The notes under the pieces are model-generated. The model saw nothing but the letters and a program-made list of their open reading frames with translations. It made no database searches and was not told where the DNA came from. Position numbers and translations under genes: made by a program. A DNA stretch of 64,000 bases, taken from positions 186,001 through 250,000 of the forward strand of contig VXIS01000011.1 of the NCBI GenBank assembly GCA_008704415.1, given 5' to 3'. Each line of letters begins with the position of its first letter. Within the stretch, counting starts at the first letter, position 1. This DNA is from Sphaerosporella brunnea (taxonomy: Eukaryota; Ascomycota; Pezizomycetes; Pezizales; Pyronemataceae). This document shows positions 1-10,521 of this stretch, piece by piece.

Positions 1-704
1 CAGTCTCAACACCCCACATCTTTCCCGCGCTGCATCAAACGCACCGTCGTCGCCTTCTCCAGCTCCGCCTCACTCTTGTGCATCCCCGCATATTCCTTGT
101 CCGACTTATTCTTCTTGGCCTTAGCACTCTCGACCGCCTTGTTCCACCTCTCGAAGTCCAGCTTCTTATGCTCCCTTTTTTCAATCGCCTTCTTTATCGG
201 CTTCAGCACCTGCCTGCAATCCGTCATCGGTTGCAGCAGCATGCGGTCCACCTTGTCCAACTCCGCCAGCATATCATCCTTGAGCTCATTGTGCGCCGCA
301 TGCAGCTTAGCAACGCGCTGCAGTATCTCTCTAGGCGTAGGTTCCGGCGGGGAAACGCTGTCGCCGGTGCGAGGGATCGTTTGATACACGTCATGGAACG
401 AGTCCGCGAGGCGCGTCGCATTCACAAGGATGTCGGTCCAACCGTCGCGCCAGGATTTGGTGTGTTCGACGAGCTGTGCTAGTGAGCAATGAAGAAGCGA
501 TCAAGTAGAAGAAGATGAGGAAGAAGCATGCCTTCCCGAGTAAGACATCCGTGTCTTCAACCTCCTTGATGATCATCGCAACGCTGGCCTGTCCCGCCAT
601 CTCATCAGCATCCCCGCGGCCTCGCGATTCAAAAGCTAAAAACTCACGTCGTCAGCCGAGCGCGTCTGGAATCGGCCAATCTGGCGGTGTATAGTCTTCG
701 ACAT
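1..704 (-). CDS. BAR-domain protein, 5' part (gene continues past the left edge)
   Basis: Three exons can be read on the minus strand: 704-648, 600-532 and 473-45. The first encodes a short basic N-terminus (starts MSKTIHRQIGRF), the second and third a helical region with a lysine-rich stretch (KPIKKAIEKREHKKLDFERW) characteristic of fungal BAR domains. BAR dimers bind and curve membranes at sites of endocytosis and cortical actin. Intron 1 (601-647) is GT-AG. Intron 2 (474-531) has a GC donor (AAG|GCATGC) and a CTCAC branch point about 10 nt before CACAG; removing it restores one continuous frame. At base 44 the exon meets a GTGCGT donor, so the remaining exons lie outside the window. Whether the protein carries a C-terminal SH3 domain, as Rvs167/Hob1 relatives do, cannot be seen. 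Family assignment is by motif; the exact ortholog is not settled. Confidence 0.8.
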
Positions 705-2483
705 TGCTGTTGTCCGTCTGTCCGTTGTTTCTCAAGCTCGCGAAGCTGAAATGGCGGGAGAAAAAGAGAAAGAGAGCTCAGCGATCCGGTGAGAAACGCC
801 AAGGGTGTTGTTCGATATTTTTTCCTTTATGCACGGGAACGCAAGTGGCAGGAGAGTGATTACGAGTCCCTCAGCTAGCTGTGTGCTACTACATGTACCT
901 ACTCTCCACAGCTAATTATAAGTGAGAGCTCCAAGAGATTATCTACATCATCGGTGGATCTGAGCTTTAATGACATGCAGTTCGAATGTTTTGAACATTC
1001 TCTAGCTCAGCTTTGTGAGCTCAGCATCATGCAATTGCACTGCACAGCCCCTTAGGGATCCACTCTCCAGGGCTCCTCTCCCGTGTCGCTAACTAACTCG
1101 ATGTGGAGTAGGTATATATATCACTCTGCTCGAACTCTCCCCGCTCGTTCGGCGTTCCCCGGCTTGGCTGCGCTAACTGGGAATGGATGGAACGCGCGTT
1201 TCATGGAATCTCACCCGGTCGAGAATCGAGATCTCCAACCGGTATGTGTGTACATACTCTAGAGTACTGTGGTCTGGCCACTGTCCATCTCTTCGCAATT
1301 GCCTCCAGACGAAACTCCCAGTTCAGATCCCAAAACTGTGACTCACCACCTATGCCATTTCTGCATGCTCTTGACAGCCGGTCAACCAGAGAACCCCCGG
1401 ATGTCAGTTCCGAATCCCGGTATGTCGGTTACTGGGTGGATGACGTTAATTATAAGCATAATGACAACAAGCGTATATGTCCCCCTCGCAGGCGGTCACG
1501 ATCGCGCCGATATATGCAGTGGGTAACAGTTTAGATATTTCCTTCAATCCCGTTTGCACCGATTAATGATTTCGGTTAATCAGCCTCACCACGTACAATC
1601 TGAGCGGAAAGGGCCGCAAACAACCATCAAGTCGTTATCCCTTCGTTCAAATGTGTCAGGGATAGAGAGGAAAAGAAAGCACTGCGTTCGATGTACAGGA
1701 AAATTTTTCTCTCTTATGTAGTGCGTAATTAGTATTTTCCGGTCCGCCATGGCCTAGCGAGTGACGTACTATGATTGAACCCCGAAATCTGACAAGATGC
1801 TCATAGCCCTCTCGACTTAATCCAAAGCTTCGCCGTAAGCACAAACAGACAACAAAAACCCGTTAGAATCAGACTCCGCACCGGCAATAAAATGAGATCC
1901 ATTCGCTCAACCGAAAGAGTGTGTGCAAGGAGCGAGTGCTTTCCCGTGCTGCACCGCCATTGCAACGTATCTGGGATCTTGCCTCTCCCTAGCTAGGAGA
2001 TCTAAAACCACCGGGACAAACCCCCAGGTCACGTGCCAGCACATATATGTTTTCTTGCTACGGGTGCTGTTGTTTCCCTGAGGCCTTTGGTACAATGGAA
2101 ACTACGGGCTGGCCGGCGATGCGAGAGTGGCTTTGACCTGGTCTTTGGTTCTGGGAATTCTGTTTTATTGTCGCTGGCTTGTGGGTGCCGAAGGGTTGAT
2201 AAAATGTGCTTCGTCTAAGCCTAAGGTAAAGCATAGCAAAACACGGGGGTATTCATATGAGAAAAAAAGAAAAAAAAACTAAAAAAAAATGCGAAAAGAA
2301 AAACGCTAGCACGTACATCAGAAGAAAGTTTACAAAAAAACAAAAAAAACAACAACAAATTAAGCCCACAAATCCCCTCCTCCTAATGCAATACGGCGGT
2401 GTTTAACCGCCCCACACTGGGAAATGACATATGCTATATATCCACCACAATAGTCAGCAACTGGAACCCACTCTCGAGACAAC
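705..2483. other. Intergenic, no gene seen
   Basis: No reading frame with protein-like composition or splice support was found on either strand. The stretch holds a TATATATA run near 1,112-1,120 and an A-rich low-complexity tract at about 2,256-2,364. It includes the promoter side of the BAR gene on the left. Confidence 0.5.
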
Positions 2484-2681
2484 TTATGACTCACGCCTGT
2501 TGAGCATCGTCCAGCCAATCCTACACCGACAGCGCGTATTATTGGCCACTGCCGGTGTAGGATTGGCCTTAGCCTTTCTCTTCCTCGGCTTAACCGAGAC
2601 TTTCCTCTCGGTGCGGTAAACGTTGGTGATATTGGTGGTGGCCGTAATAGAGGTACGGCGGAAGGAGCGGCGGAGAGGCAT
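2484..2681 (-). CDS. Small basic peptide gene, 65 aa (tandem copy A)
   Basis: The ATG at 2681 opens a 65-codon frame beginning MPLRRSFRRT with a lysine/arginine cluster (KPRKRKAKAN) in the middle. I do not recognise a family. The case for a gene is comparative: a second, decayed copy lies exactly 200 bp upstream (2,744-2,881) and shares the coding part and about 50 bp of leader, including the ATCCCACC..ACAACCACA block. In this copy the start codon and frame are intact. The basic composition would suit a nucleic-acid-binding or secreted cationic peptide, but there is no signal peptide and function is unknown. The 3' part of the frame contains a perfect 15-bp inverted repeat. A similar start (MALRRSTRQ) preceded by the same CCACA leader is present on the plus strand at 3773. 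Confidence 0.4.
   Translation of the reverse strand: MPLRRSFRRTSITATTNITNVYRTERKVSVKPRKRKAKANPTPAVANNTRCRCRIGWTMLNRRES
2514..2567. repeat. 15-bp perfect inverted repeat with 24-nt spacer
   Basis: The arms GCCAATCCTACACCG (2514-2528) and CGGTGTAGGATTGGC (2553-2567) are perfect reverse complements. They lie inside the coding part of the small basic peptide gene, so the transcript could form a strong hairpin near its 3' end. Confidence 0.7.
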
Positions 2682-2743
2682 TGTGGAAAACTGGATGGAT
2701 TTTTGAAGGTTTGTGGTTTGTGGTTTGTTGGTGGGATCGCAGT

Positions 2744-2881
2744 TCAATGAGGAGGAGATAGAACGATCAAAGCTTTGGCCTTTTTCCGAGGCTTGAGGGC
2801 ACGCCTCGCTCGTCGCGGTAGGTGTTGGTGATCTTGGTGGTGGTGTCGAGTGTAGACCGACGAGAAGAGCGTTGGAGTTAT
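2744..2881 (-). pseudogene. Decayed tandem copy B of the small basic peptide gene
   Basis: This segment aligns over its whole length with the intact copy 200 bp away (RSSRRSTLDTTTKITNTYRD against RRSFRRTSITATTNITNVYR). The start codon position reads ATA instead of ATG. After the YRDER stretch the frame shifts, with the lysine-rich KPRKKAKA segment continuing in another frame. Loss of the start plus a frameshift mark it as a pseudogene. The shared upstream sequence shows that the duplicated unit included the leader as well as the coding part. Confidence 0.45.
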
Positions 2882-4078
2882 TGTGGTCGTTCTTGTTTTT
2901 AGAGAAAGGTTGGATGTTGAGAGGTGTGTGGTTGTCGGTGGGATCGTCAGATCGCCACGGTTTTATACAATGCAAAAGCTCACTATTCGCGCCGGCAAGT
3001 CCTATACAGGGTGGCGGCGAAAACTGTTGCGAGTGATGCCGTGTAGTCGCTGGAAGACCTAAAGTAGACTATCAGCCTTCCAGATCTTGAAAGAGCCTGA
3101 GATCCAATCCAGCAAGTCAGGCGGGCTCTGCCGGTACCATTAACTCCCTTAATCCTTCCTGAACGAGCGCTCATGAGCCCTTTTCGGATCCTCGCTGTGC
3201 TTTAGTCCATACGCATTTACGATCACTATGTATGATGGATATTGCTCCGAACAAAACAGGAGAGGAGGCACGCGGTTACATCTTGTGAAGCTCAAGAATA
3301 CCGCGCACTTTCTCTACGTAGCAACCCAACTCCTGAGGGTAAAAAGCATGATCATTGATCATGGTGGCCGGTCATGCAACATGCCACGCCACACTTGCAA
3401 ACCCTAACCTGCATGTTGACCTCACTCCAACAACCGCAACAATTTTTTTCTTGTGCTGGGAGAGTATGGCGCTTCTTACTCCGTGCGTGGATACGCCTGC
3501 TTGTGGGACGGGCTGCTGGCTGCTACACACTGAAGAATATGTAGCCGCCTGCCCTTGAGCATACTGAGTGATTTCCACAGTCGACATCTTCTCTTAAACA
3601 CCGGCATGCGTTAAGTTTCTCTCTTTGAATTCTTACAATTCCGAGTCCCCAACCAGCAGAGCGTTTATTTGACCTAAAGAGCGGCTACAGTTGATGGTTG
3701 CTTCCTTCCTTTCATCGAACTCGCGATCCCAAGTGTACTGTTCGAACCTCCAACTCGCCGACAAAACACCACAATGGCGCTCCGCCGCTCCACTCGCCAG
3801 GCAGTACAACAAAGGTGAGCCCCTGTGGCCGGTGGAGCTTTGGCCAGTATGTTTGACGACAACGAAGCCCTAGCCAAGATGATCGCTGCGATTTTGGCGG
3901 ATAAGTCATTCCATCATCCCGTAGGCGAAACAAAGACCGCTTGAGTTTACCGGGAGGCCAAGTGCATTTTTATGTTATTGGGCTTGGGCACTGCATCGGA
4001 AAAGTCGGGTGGCATCTTAATAAGAAGAAAATATGAGCGGCGCGAGCACATTCCAAGATCGTGAATTGCAGCAATTGA
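2882..4078. other. Intergenic; possible third small-peptide start at 3773
   Basis: No convincing gene was found. At 3773 (plus strand) an ATG in a CCACAATG context opens MALRRSTRQAVQQ followed by a GTGAGC donor-like site. The closest acceptor in frame is only about 33 nt away, which is too short for a normal intron, so this is not called as a gene. Confidence 0.3.
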
Positions 4079-4861
4079 TCATTGTGAACAGTTTGAATCT
4101 CTCTTCAAAGTTCTCCAAACCGCTTTCGCGAATTCCAATCTCCCATGCTCCTCCTCCAACCCCCAACTCTGCGCCTCCACCTGCAGCCCGTTGTTCAACG
4201 GCCTGCCCGGCAGCACTTCCACATCGCTCAAATATTGCTTGTCCACGGTCGCGGTCACAACCGCTCCCTTTGTCCCCTTCACGCTCAGCACCACAGGCGT
4301 CCACTCCATCTCCCCAGCCCTGATTGCAATCTGCGCCATCGCCAGAAGGCAGGCCGTTTCCTGCGCCCACTTCGGTCGCTTCTCATCCACCTGTATAACG
4401 ACCGCCTTCGGAATATCCGTTTCTTTCCAAAACCCAGTGGCCTTTGAAAACCACCGGGCTTTCATGTTACCGTGTTGAATCGTGTGCTCACACATATCGA
4501 GTTTTCCGGTGTAGTCGGTCCAGCAAAGCGATGATGATTCCTCCGAGATGCTGAAGTAATAGAACAGGTCGCTGACAAGTCCGGACGCCTGGGCGAATCC
4601 GAACGCAGGATCGTCCGAGAGCAGTTCGGAGTACACGGAGATACGTCGGAGAACGTCCACATGCCAGATAGGTGGAGACTCGGGAGGATCGCAGAGTGCA
4701 TCGAGCAAACCAGCAGGAAACACCGGTTCGAGAGGCGAAGAGGAGAGTGTGATGTAGCGGACTTTGAGGGCGGCAATGTGGTGCCGCGTCCAGCGAGACG
4801 GGGAGATGCTGAAGTCGTGCATCGGGTAGCTGGTGTCTGAGGGTTCGAGGGTTGGCGTCAT
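4079..4861 (-). CDS. Uncharacterised protein, 260 aa
   Basis: A single uninterrupted frame runs from the ATG at 4861 to the stop at 4079. The frame stays open upstream to 4939 but without an ATG, so 4861 is the first usable start (MTPTLEPSDTSY). The protein is soluble, with tryptophan-rich segments (MCEHTIQHGNMKARWF, WKETDIPKAVVIQVDEKRP) and no signal peptide, membrane segment or low-complexity tract. Its composition and length without stops argue for a real gene. I do not recognise a domain; fungal proteins of this size and style often prove to be PD-(D/E)XK-like or lineage-specific families, but I see no catalytic motif that would support naming one. Confidence 0.6.
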   Translation of the reverse strand: MTPTLEPSDTSYPMHDFSISPSRWTRHHIAALKVRYITLSSSPLEPVFPAGLLDALCDPPESPPIWHVDVLRRISVYSELLSDDPAFGFAQASGLVSDLFYYFSISEESSSLCWTDYTGKLDMCEHTIQHGNMKARWFSKATGFWKETDIPKAVVIQVDEKRPKWAQETACLLAMAQIAIRAGEMEWTPVVLSVKGTKGAVVTATVDKQYLSDVEVLPGRPLNNGLQVEAQSWGLEEEHGRLEFAKAVWRTLKRDSNCSQ

Positions 4862-6656
4862 GGATCTAGAAGGAATATAGAAGTTTGCGAGAGCTTGGGA
4901 CTGGGATTTGAGGTTCCAAGGCAGAGCCGCAATTCCCAAACGCTGAACAACACTCTTTCCGAGCCATTTATTATCCTCCGGGGGTAGGGTACCTTTTCAA
5001 TCTGCTACGGGAAGAGAGTTGGAACTCGAGCAAGAAAAGTAGCGCAATGGCCCTCTAGACTCTAGTATATAAGTGTTCCAACGATGTGCTAATGCATGCG
5101 AAAAATGCATCGTCTCAATACCCAGACACGCGAAAACCCGCCCCGAAGGGATCTGGAACGTGCAGGAGTGCAAACGTGCACCTTCAGCTTCTATCCGTAA
5201 CTTCCATCGCAACCCCCGTTACGCCCCATGTGTACGAGCACACAGCGAGTAGCTTCAGTTCACCGCAACCCCAGGCGCCGCCCTCTCTCTCTTGCTGCCG
5301 AATCTTCAAGCTCGTTTGCGAGCCTTTCTTCCCTATGAAACCCCAAATCTCCGGAATCTGAGGTGCTTGACAGCGCAGCCTGCTGATTACGAGTAGACAG
5401 TATAAAAGTGATATCGAACAGTCGATGATGCAGCTGCTAGGGAAGTGTGAGCATAAGAACATGCTGTATGAGATCCGTAGACTGTCCCCCCTCCCCCCCC
5501 CGGGTTATGCAGCTCGGGTTCTGGAAAAGTTTCGGGGAGGACCTGGGTGGGAGAGGGAAGTGAACCGATCACTCGCTTTTGTATCTCATCTGTTTTGGGG
5601 TTTTTCTGCTTTACAGTAGTTCCTTGTATTCGTCGTTTCCGTGCACCGTTCCGAGGTCCCCCACAGTGCCACCGCAATAATAATAGGACGATTGAACAGA
5701 TGGGCTTGGCTGCCAACCGGAAAAAACTCGTCCTGCCCGATAGCTCCATAAGTAGTCGACCGTGGGATTGTCTAGCAAACACGGTCGAAGTCACGGAGCC
5801 AGAGGCCGCACTAGCCCCGATGACCTCCGAGGTCCGACCGTGCGGGCTTAATAGATGACCTGGCTCAAAAGCCAGCTGTCAGAGTGATACCCAGTGAAGT
5901 CGCACTGAGAATGCGTAGGTAGCGTAAGTGTGGTTTCATTTGATCATCAGTACAGGCCCGGGTATGTGTGTAGACCCGGCAGAAATCTGTGCGTTCATCT
6001 TTATCGCTGGAGGATTTACTTTCAAAAATAGATGCATTGCAGTGTTGCAACTCCCTTTGTCACCCAGCCCGATGTATTGACCAAAACCACGAGAACAACC
6101 ACTTCGCCCTTGGGAGCAATAGATCATGGCCGTCTAACACATCTCAAGGGGTCACTGTCGCCGCCTCAGCTGGTCACACGATTCGCAGACATATCGCTTT
6201 CGACGGTTTAATTTGAGAGCCATCAGCGTCCCACAATGCAGTTAAGTCCGGGGGCAGGTGCACCAAGCTGTGCGTACAACAGGTCTAATCGGTCCCTCAC
6301 AACCACACCCGCGCTGGGAGCGCCGTCGAGGTCCGTCAAACCCCTTTTCCATCCCCACGTCTTCCGCCGCTCGCGGCCTCACCGACCGAGACATTGTCTG
6401 AGATCGTATCGTATATTGAGTCTTCACCGCACATCAACAGTTTAAGAGGGTCAACTGACGGTTTCACGACATGTTTGATGGCCTTCTGTACAAGACACCC
6501 GTTGTCTCCCGCCAGCGTCACAGGTTGATAAAGACACGCAATGTGAGTGCGGTGCGCCAACTGCTAAACAACAGCGTCTTGGACACCGATCGGCGTGTCA
6601 GCGAATCCGTGAGATAACGAAAGAAAAGATCAATCCTAATCTTGGTGACAGCGGGC
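4862..6656. other. Intergenic, no gene seen
   Basis: Short frames on both strands look random in composition and lack supporting splice signals. A run of C (about 5,490-5,501) and ordinary mixed sequence are all that is visible. The left part is the promoter side of the 260-aa gene. Confidence 0.45.
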
Positions 6657-7020
6657 CCAGGCCATCAAACGAGTGTACTATGTGCTGTGGAAGGCGGTTG
6701 GCGAAGCCACGGCGCAAGAGGGAAAGATAGGGAGAGGGAGAAGGAAGGTCCCCACCCCCATCAAGGTCCTGTTAGCAGACGAACGTTGTACCAAGGCCGT
6801 GCTGGATTTATTAGCGAACACAAAGATTGGGCCTGGCCTGAGAAGCCAAGAATGTAGAGACGACCAGTTTCGGGGTTACTTTCTTTCCTATGTCAATTTC
6901 CTTATGTCCTATTTCCTTTAAAATACACAACCGACTGTAGGCTTTTAGGGCCTAAGGGCAGTCTAAATTTACTCTTATGTCATGGCCGCAAGCGGCCGAA
7001 TACAGTATGATTAAAACAAA
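6657..7020 (+). mobile_element. LINE retrotransposon, 5'-truncated copy 1 (3' end)
   Basis: The segment encodes the extreme C-terminus of a LINE ORF2 (VLWKAVGEAT, then TPIKVLLADERCTKAVLDLL), followed by a short 3' UTR and the family tail CATGGCCGCAAGCGGCCGAA ending in ATTAAAACAAA. The same protein motif and tail occur in the copy at 23.7-24.1 kb, and the tail also at 8.2 and 18.3 kb. The pattern of a conserved C-terminal block of this type is known from fungal Tad1-like LINEs. The 5' border is approximate because I could not find a clean target-site duplication. The GGCCGC-AA-GCGGCC hairpin sits at 6984-6997. Confidence 0.75.
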
Positions 7021-7936
7021 TAGAAGGAAACTTTGGTGGGGTCACAGCATCACCGAAAATCACTTGCACCACCAAGATTAAGTTTGATCTTATCTTTCAT
7101 TATCTCACGGATTTGCTAACACACCGATCGGTTAGTCTGTTACTCGGCTTTGTTTCGGGCCGCTGACTGAGGGTTTTAACTCTCATCTTTGAGGGTCTTC
7201 CCCACCAAAAAAAAAAGCTTTTTAGCATTACCTCTTCATAAATCGATTCTTTGAGTGATTCTCTATCGAAAAATAGAGAGGTTTTATTTTTCCTGTGCCT
7301 GTTGGGAGAGCAGTCGAATTTCAAAGATTGGCATGTTGTGTGGGAGTCGAACCCCTCATTAATTACAATATACGGCAATTAACTGGCGCTAATTGATGAC
7401 CTAATTACCAAAAAGGGTAGCCCGTAATGTTTGTTTTAGGCATCTACAGCGTTCCCAACCATACTTTAGACATTCTTCCTTCGATATTTCAGGCCGCCGC
7501 CCACACTCCACAGATGCCGAAATACCTCGACAACCGTACCGTCCGGCCGCAGGTCGGCTCCGTCTCTTGGTATTGGCTGCACAGCGCGAAAATTCGGGCC
7601 GCGAAATCGTGCAGTATGTGGTGGAGAGGCGTTTGTTGGTGCAGGGTTGGGGTTGCTACGGTCGATGACCAGTGTGCAACCGAGACCCCAAAGCCCCGGC
7701 TTAGACCACTCGGCCAATCACTCGGTTCTGTGTGATTGGGAAAGCGAGCGAGGTGGGGATCGAACAACGTTGAAGCTGTTCCCCAACAACCACAAAGAAA
7801 GAGCCGGCCAAACTCATAGGCCGGCGAGGGAACGGCTACGGAAATTTTACCAACCCCCCGTTAACGTTGGCGGTTTGTTGTGGCCAGGAATTGGTGGTGA
7901 TATCGAGAGGGTCGGTATAGAGGTGTACCAACGTTC
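7021..7936. other. Intergenic with a tRNA-like A-box relic (minus strand, near 7,700-7,720)
   Basis: No protein gene was found. On the minus strand the stretch TTGGCCGAGTGGTCTAAG matches the D-arm/A-box of class II tRNAs such as tRNA-Leu, but no acceptor partner, anticodon arm or B box follows, so it is not a functional tRNA. It may be a tRNA-derived SINE relic or chance. Confidence 0.3.
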
Positions 7937-8279
7937 ACGTTAATCCTTTTTGGCTTTCCTGGGCAGCACTCAGATTGGCAAGTGGCCGGCGAGACCACAA
8001 TAACGTTCCTGGGCCTGTACCTTTCTATTTCTCCTTCTCCTCTTCTGTTTCTCCTTCTTCTCTTCTCCTCTTTTCCTTCTTTCCTTTATTGCCTGGCCTG
8101 TCCTTTCCTTAGTGTGTGCCACGAATTTCCTTGGTGCGAATCTCATCATTTTCATCTTCACAAGTCACGCCCGTCTGTGGACACCTGAGGTCCAAGGGTA
8201 GACTTTCCGTATATAACCATATGTCATGGCCGCAAGCGGCCGAATACATTATGATTAAAACAAACAAACGTTAATCCTT
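7937..8279 (+). mobile_element. LINE retrotransposon, 5'-truncated copy 2 with 12-bp target duplication
   Basis: The insertion 7949-8267 is flanked by the direct repeat ACGTTAATCCTT (7937-7948 and 8268-8279). Its first bases (TTTGGCTTTCCTGGGCAGCA) match the codons for LAFLGST in the 23.7-kb copy, so it is truncated inside the end of ORF2. The rest is 3' UTR ending in the shared hairpin (8228-8241) and ATTAAAACAAACA tail. Short target duplications and 5' truncation are the signature of target-primed reverse transcription. Confidence 0.9.
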
Positions 8280-10521
8280 ACCTATTGGTTCAGACAGCTG
8301 CTGATCATGAGTCGCCACCAGATCCCATGCCGTGAAGCAAAGCAATATAATTCGACAGTAGCCAGTCAATTGCAAGTGTTTCGGCGCAGCTAGACAGTGT
8401 TCTGCAAACCAAAAATCCACGAGAGCCAGCTGGCATGAAGAAAACTGTAGTTGACATGTTTTTCTGAGTGTTCGGCAGTGACTCTATGGAATTCCTGATT
8501 AGCTTCGTAAAGGTTTTCTTTGATTACATCACTTCGCGTCGAGTCATCGACGTAACACAAGGCTGAGCCTGCAGGTATCGGTTCGAATCACAGCCTCGTA
8601 CGCGTGTTGATTAGGCAGTCATGATCCACAATATCGATAGGCCTGGCTGTGAGACATAAAGAGTGAATTTCGCATATCCCGATCATGATCAATGTCTAAT
8701 ATCGGGTTAACGTTATGGCCATGCTTCGCCAGCAAGCACGCACGCACTGACTGACTGACTGACACAAGATCTGTACTCAACGCTATGTATGTGCTATCTA
8801 CTATAGTACAACGTGCCTGCGCATGCATTGGTACATTGATGCTGCTAGATACATCTGCATGTATTTATACTTAGATGTCTACGCTCATGCACTAGAGTAC
8901 ATCCGAGAGAGTATCTACAGCGCAGACAACGTGGGAGCCGCATTTATCGCGGTGACAGAAAGTGGCCAGGCTTGCAGGTCTGCTCTAGCCACATTTCGGT
9001 CGGGGCGCAGAAGACGCGATGTAGGTATTGGTATTATACATGATATGTATGAGCTGTACCCTCGTCGCAGTGAGCGCATCTTACATTCTTCGCACCAGCG
9101 GTCTGTTTGCGGGAGGCTTTCTTGGTGCGATGCGGTTGGCCGTGGAGGTTGGGTGTGTCGAGCGGGCACGCGGCTACCCCCGCAGTGGGAGGGGGTTGTT
9201 TCGTTTCCTCCACATTTCCCTGATTGGTTCGCGATAGCTGCTGCAGGCAACAGCTGAGACACAAAAAAAGAAAGAAAAAAAAAAAAAAAAGAACCCCTCC
9301 TTCCTCCTCCGTCTCTTCCATCATCATCAGCATCATCCTTCGCCATCATGAACATCGTCATCGGGCGTATTGGAGGGAAAACTGGTTGGCGGTTGGATGG
9401 CTGCTGAGATCGCGAACTTCGCTCGCTCGCGCCGAACCCTTCGGGCTTCGCTTCGCCCGGTTAGTCGCTGTTGTCATCTCCAGGCACGTCCAGCGAGTGG
9501 CGAGAGTGCTTTTGCCTGCGGCTCAATTTCGACGTGGCATCATCGCTCTTCCATCTCGCAGCAAGTAGCAGCAGCAGCAGCAGCTTCGCTCCTCCCCAAT
9601 CCTACCGTGGACACGGTCAATGCGACATGATATGATTTCCGACTTCTTGCTCCTTCCTCTCTCTCCTCTCGGGGAGTTTTTTTGCGAGGTGGTGGTGGTG
9701 GTTACATGTGGTTGTTGTTGTTGTCGCGCGCGTCTCGTGAGAACCCCGCCTTGCTTGCCCCTTGTGTGGGAGCTGCTAGCAGATACAGAACTCCTCCTAG
9801 CTCGCTGCTGACCAGAGCTACCCCTCATTCCCTCTCCTCCTAGATAGAGTGCTTCTCCTCCGCCATCCATCCAACAAAAAAAAGAGTTGAGAAGAGAGGG
9901 GAAAAAAATTCGAGCGAACAAAAACTCTCCATAGCTTCTGCTTCCGCCTCACTTTTGCTGTCCCGCTCCGGCGGTCCCATTATTCCAGAGAATCCCGCCA
10001 TTGCCGTGGCCGCACCCTCCCCCGTTGTCAGCTTGGTCCTCATCCACTTCCCTTCCCAACCCCCCCCCCCCCCCAAAGCGCTTCCCCCAACTGCAGCCGC
10101 TGCCAGCTCGGATCGCAAAGACCACGACTACATCTTCTTCAGCCTTCTTTCCCTGCCCATTCTATTCGCCCACTGTGCAGCTCGCTATTGGATCCAGTGG
10201 TCCGCATAACTCCCGTTTATTATTCTGCGTTGTCCTCTCACTGCTCGCCCGCCTTGCTGCCCCAACAGTCCCTTGTGAGAAGGAAGCTCACGATCTCGTC
10301 ATCGCCCCTCGCTTGCAGATCGTGCAGTGCAGTGCGTGCGTTCAAGTACATACCAACTGTCCCCCAACGTTAACCTGCTCCGCCATCCGTCCATTCACGC
10401 CGCATCATCAAAGGGAAAAGCCACCGCCAGTCTGGGATCCCTTTGATTGCGAAACGCAAATTTCACCAACCACCCCTCCGTGCTGTGCCCCCCCCCCCCC
10501 CAACCCGCCCCGCCCCACCCC
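8280..10521. other. Intergenic and promoter/leader of the DUF8035 gene
   Basis: No gene is supported. From about 9,240 the plus strand becomes rich in homopurine/homopyrimidine runs (poly-A at 9,264-9,290, CT-rich and C-run segments at 9,990-10,080 and 10,490-10,505), typical of promoter and 5' UTR sequence of a highly structured fungal gene. Frames here are low-complexity artefacts. Confidence 0.5.

Noticed and set aside
3773..3942. Third small-peptide gene with an intron (MALRRSTRQ...)
   Set aside because: The intron needed to keep the frame is about 33 nt, below the size of any other intron here.
7330..7345. GAGTCGAACCCCTC, reverse T-arm-like string
   Set aside because: Only three stem pairs form and no cloverleaf follows on the minus strand.
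8570..8600. GGTTCGAATC B-box-like string
   Set aside because: Its flanks do not pair as a T-stem and there is no A box at the right distance.
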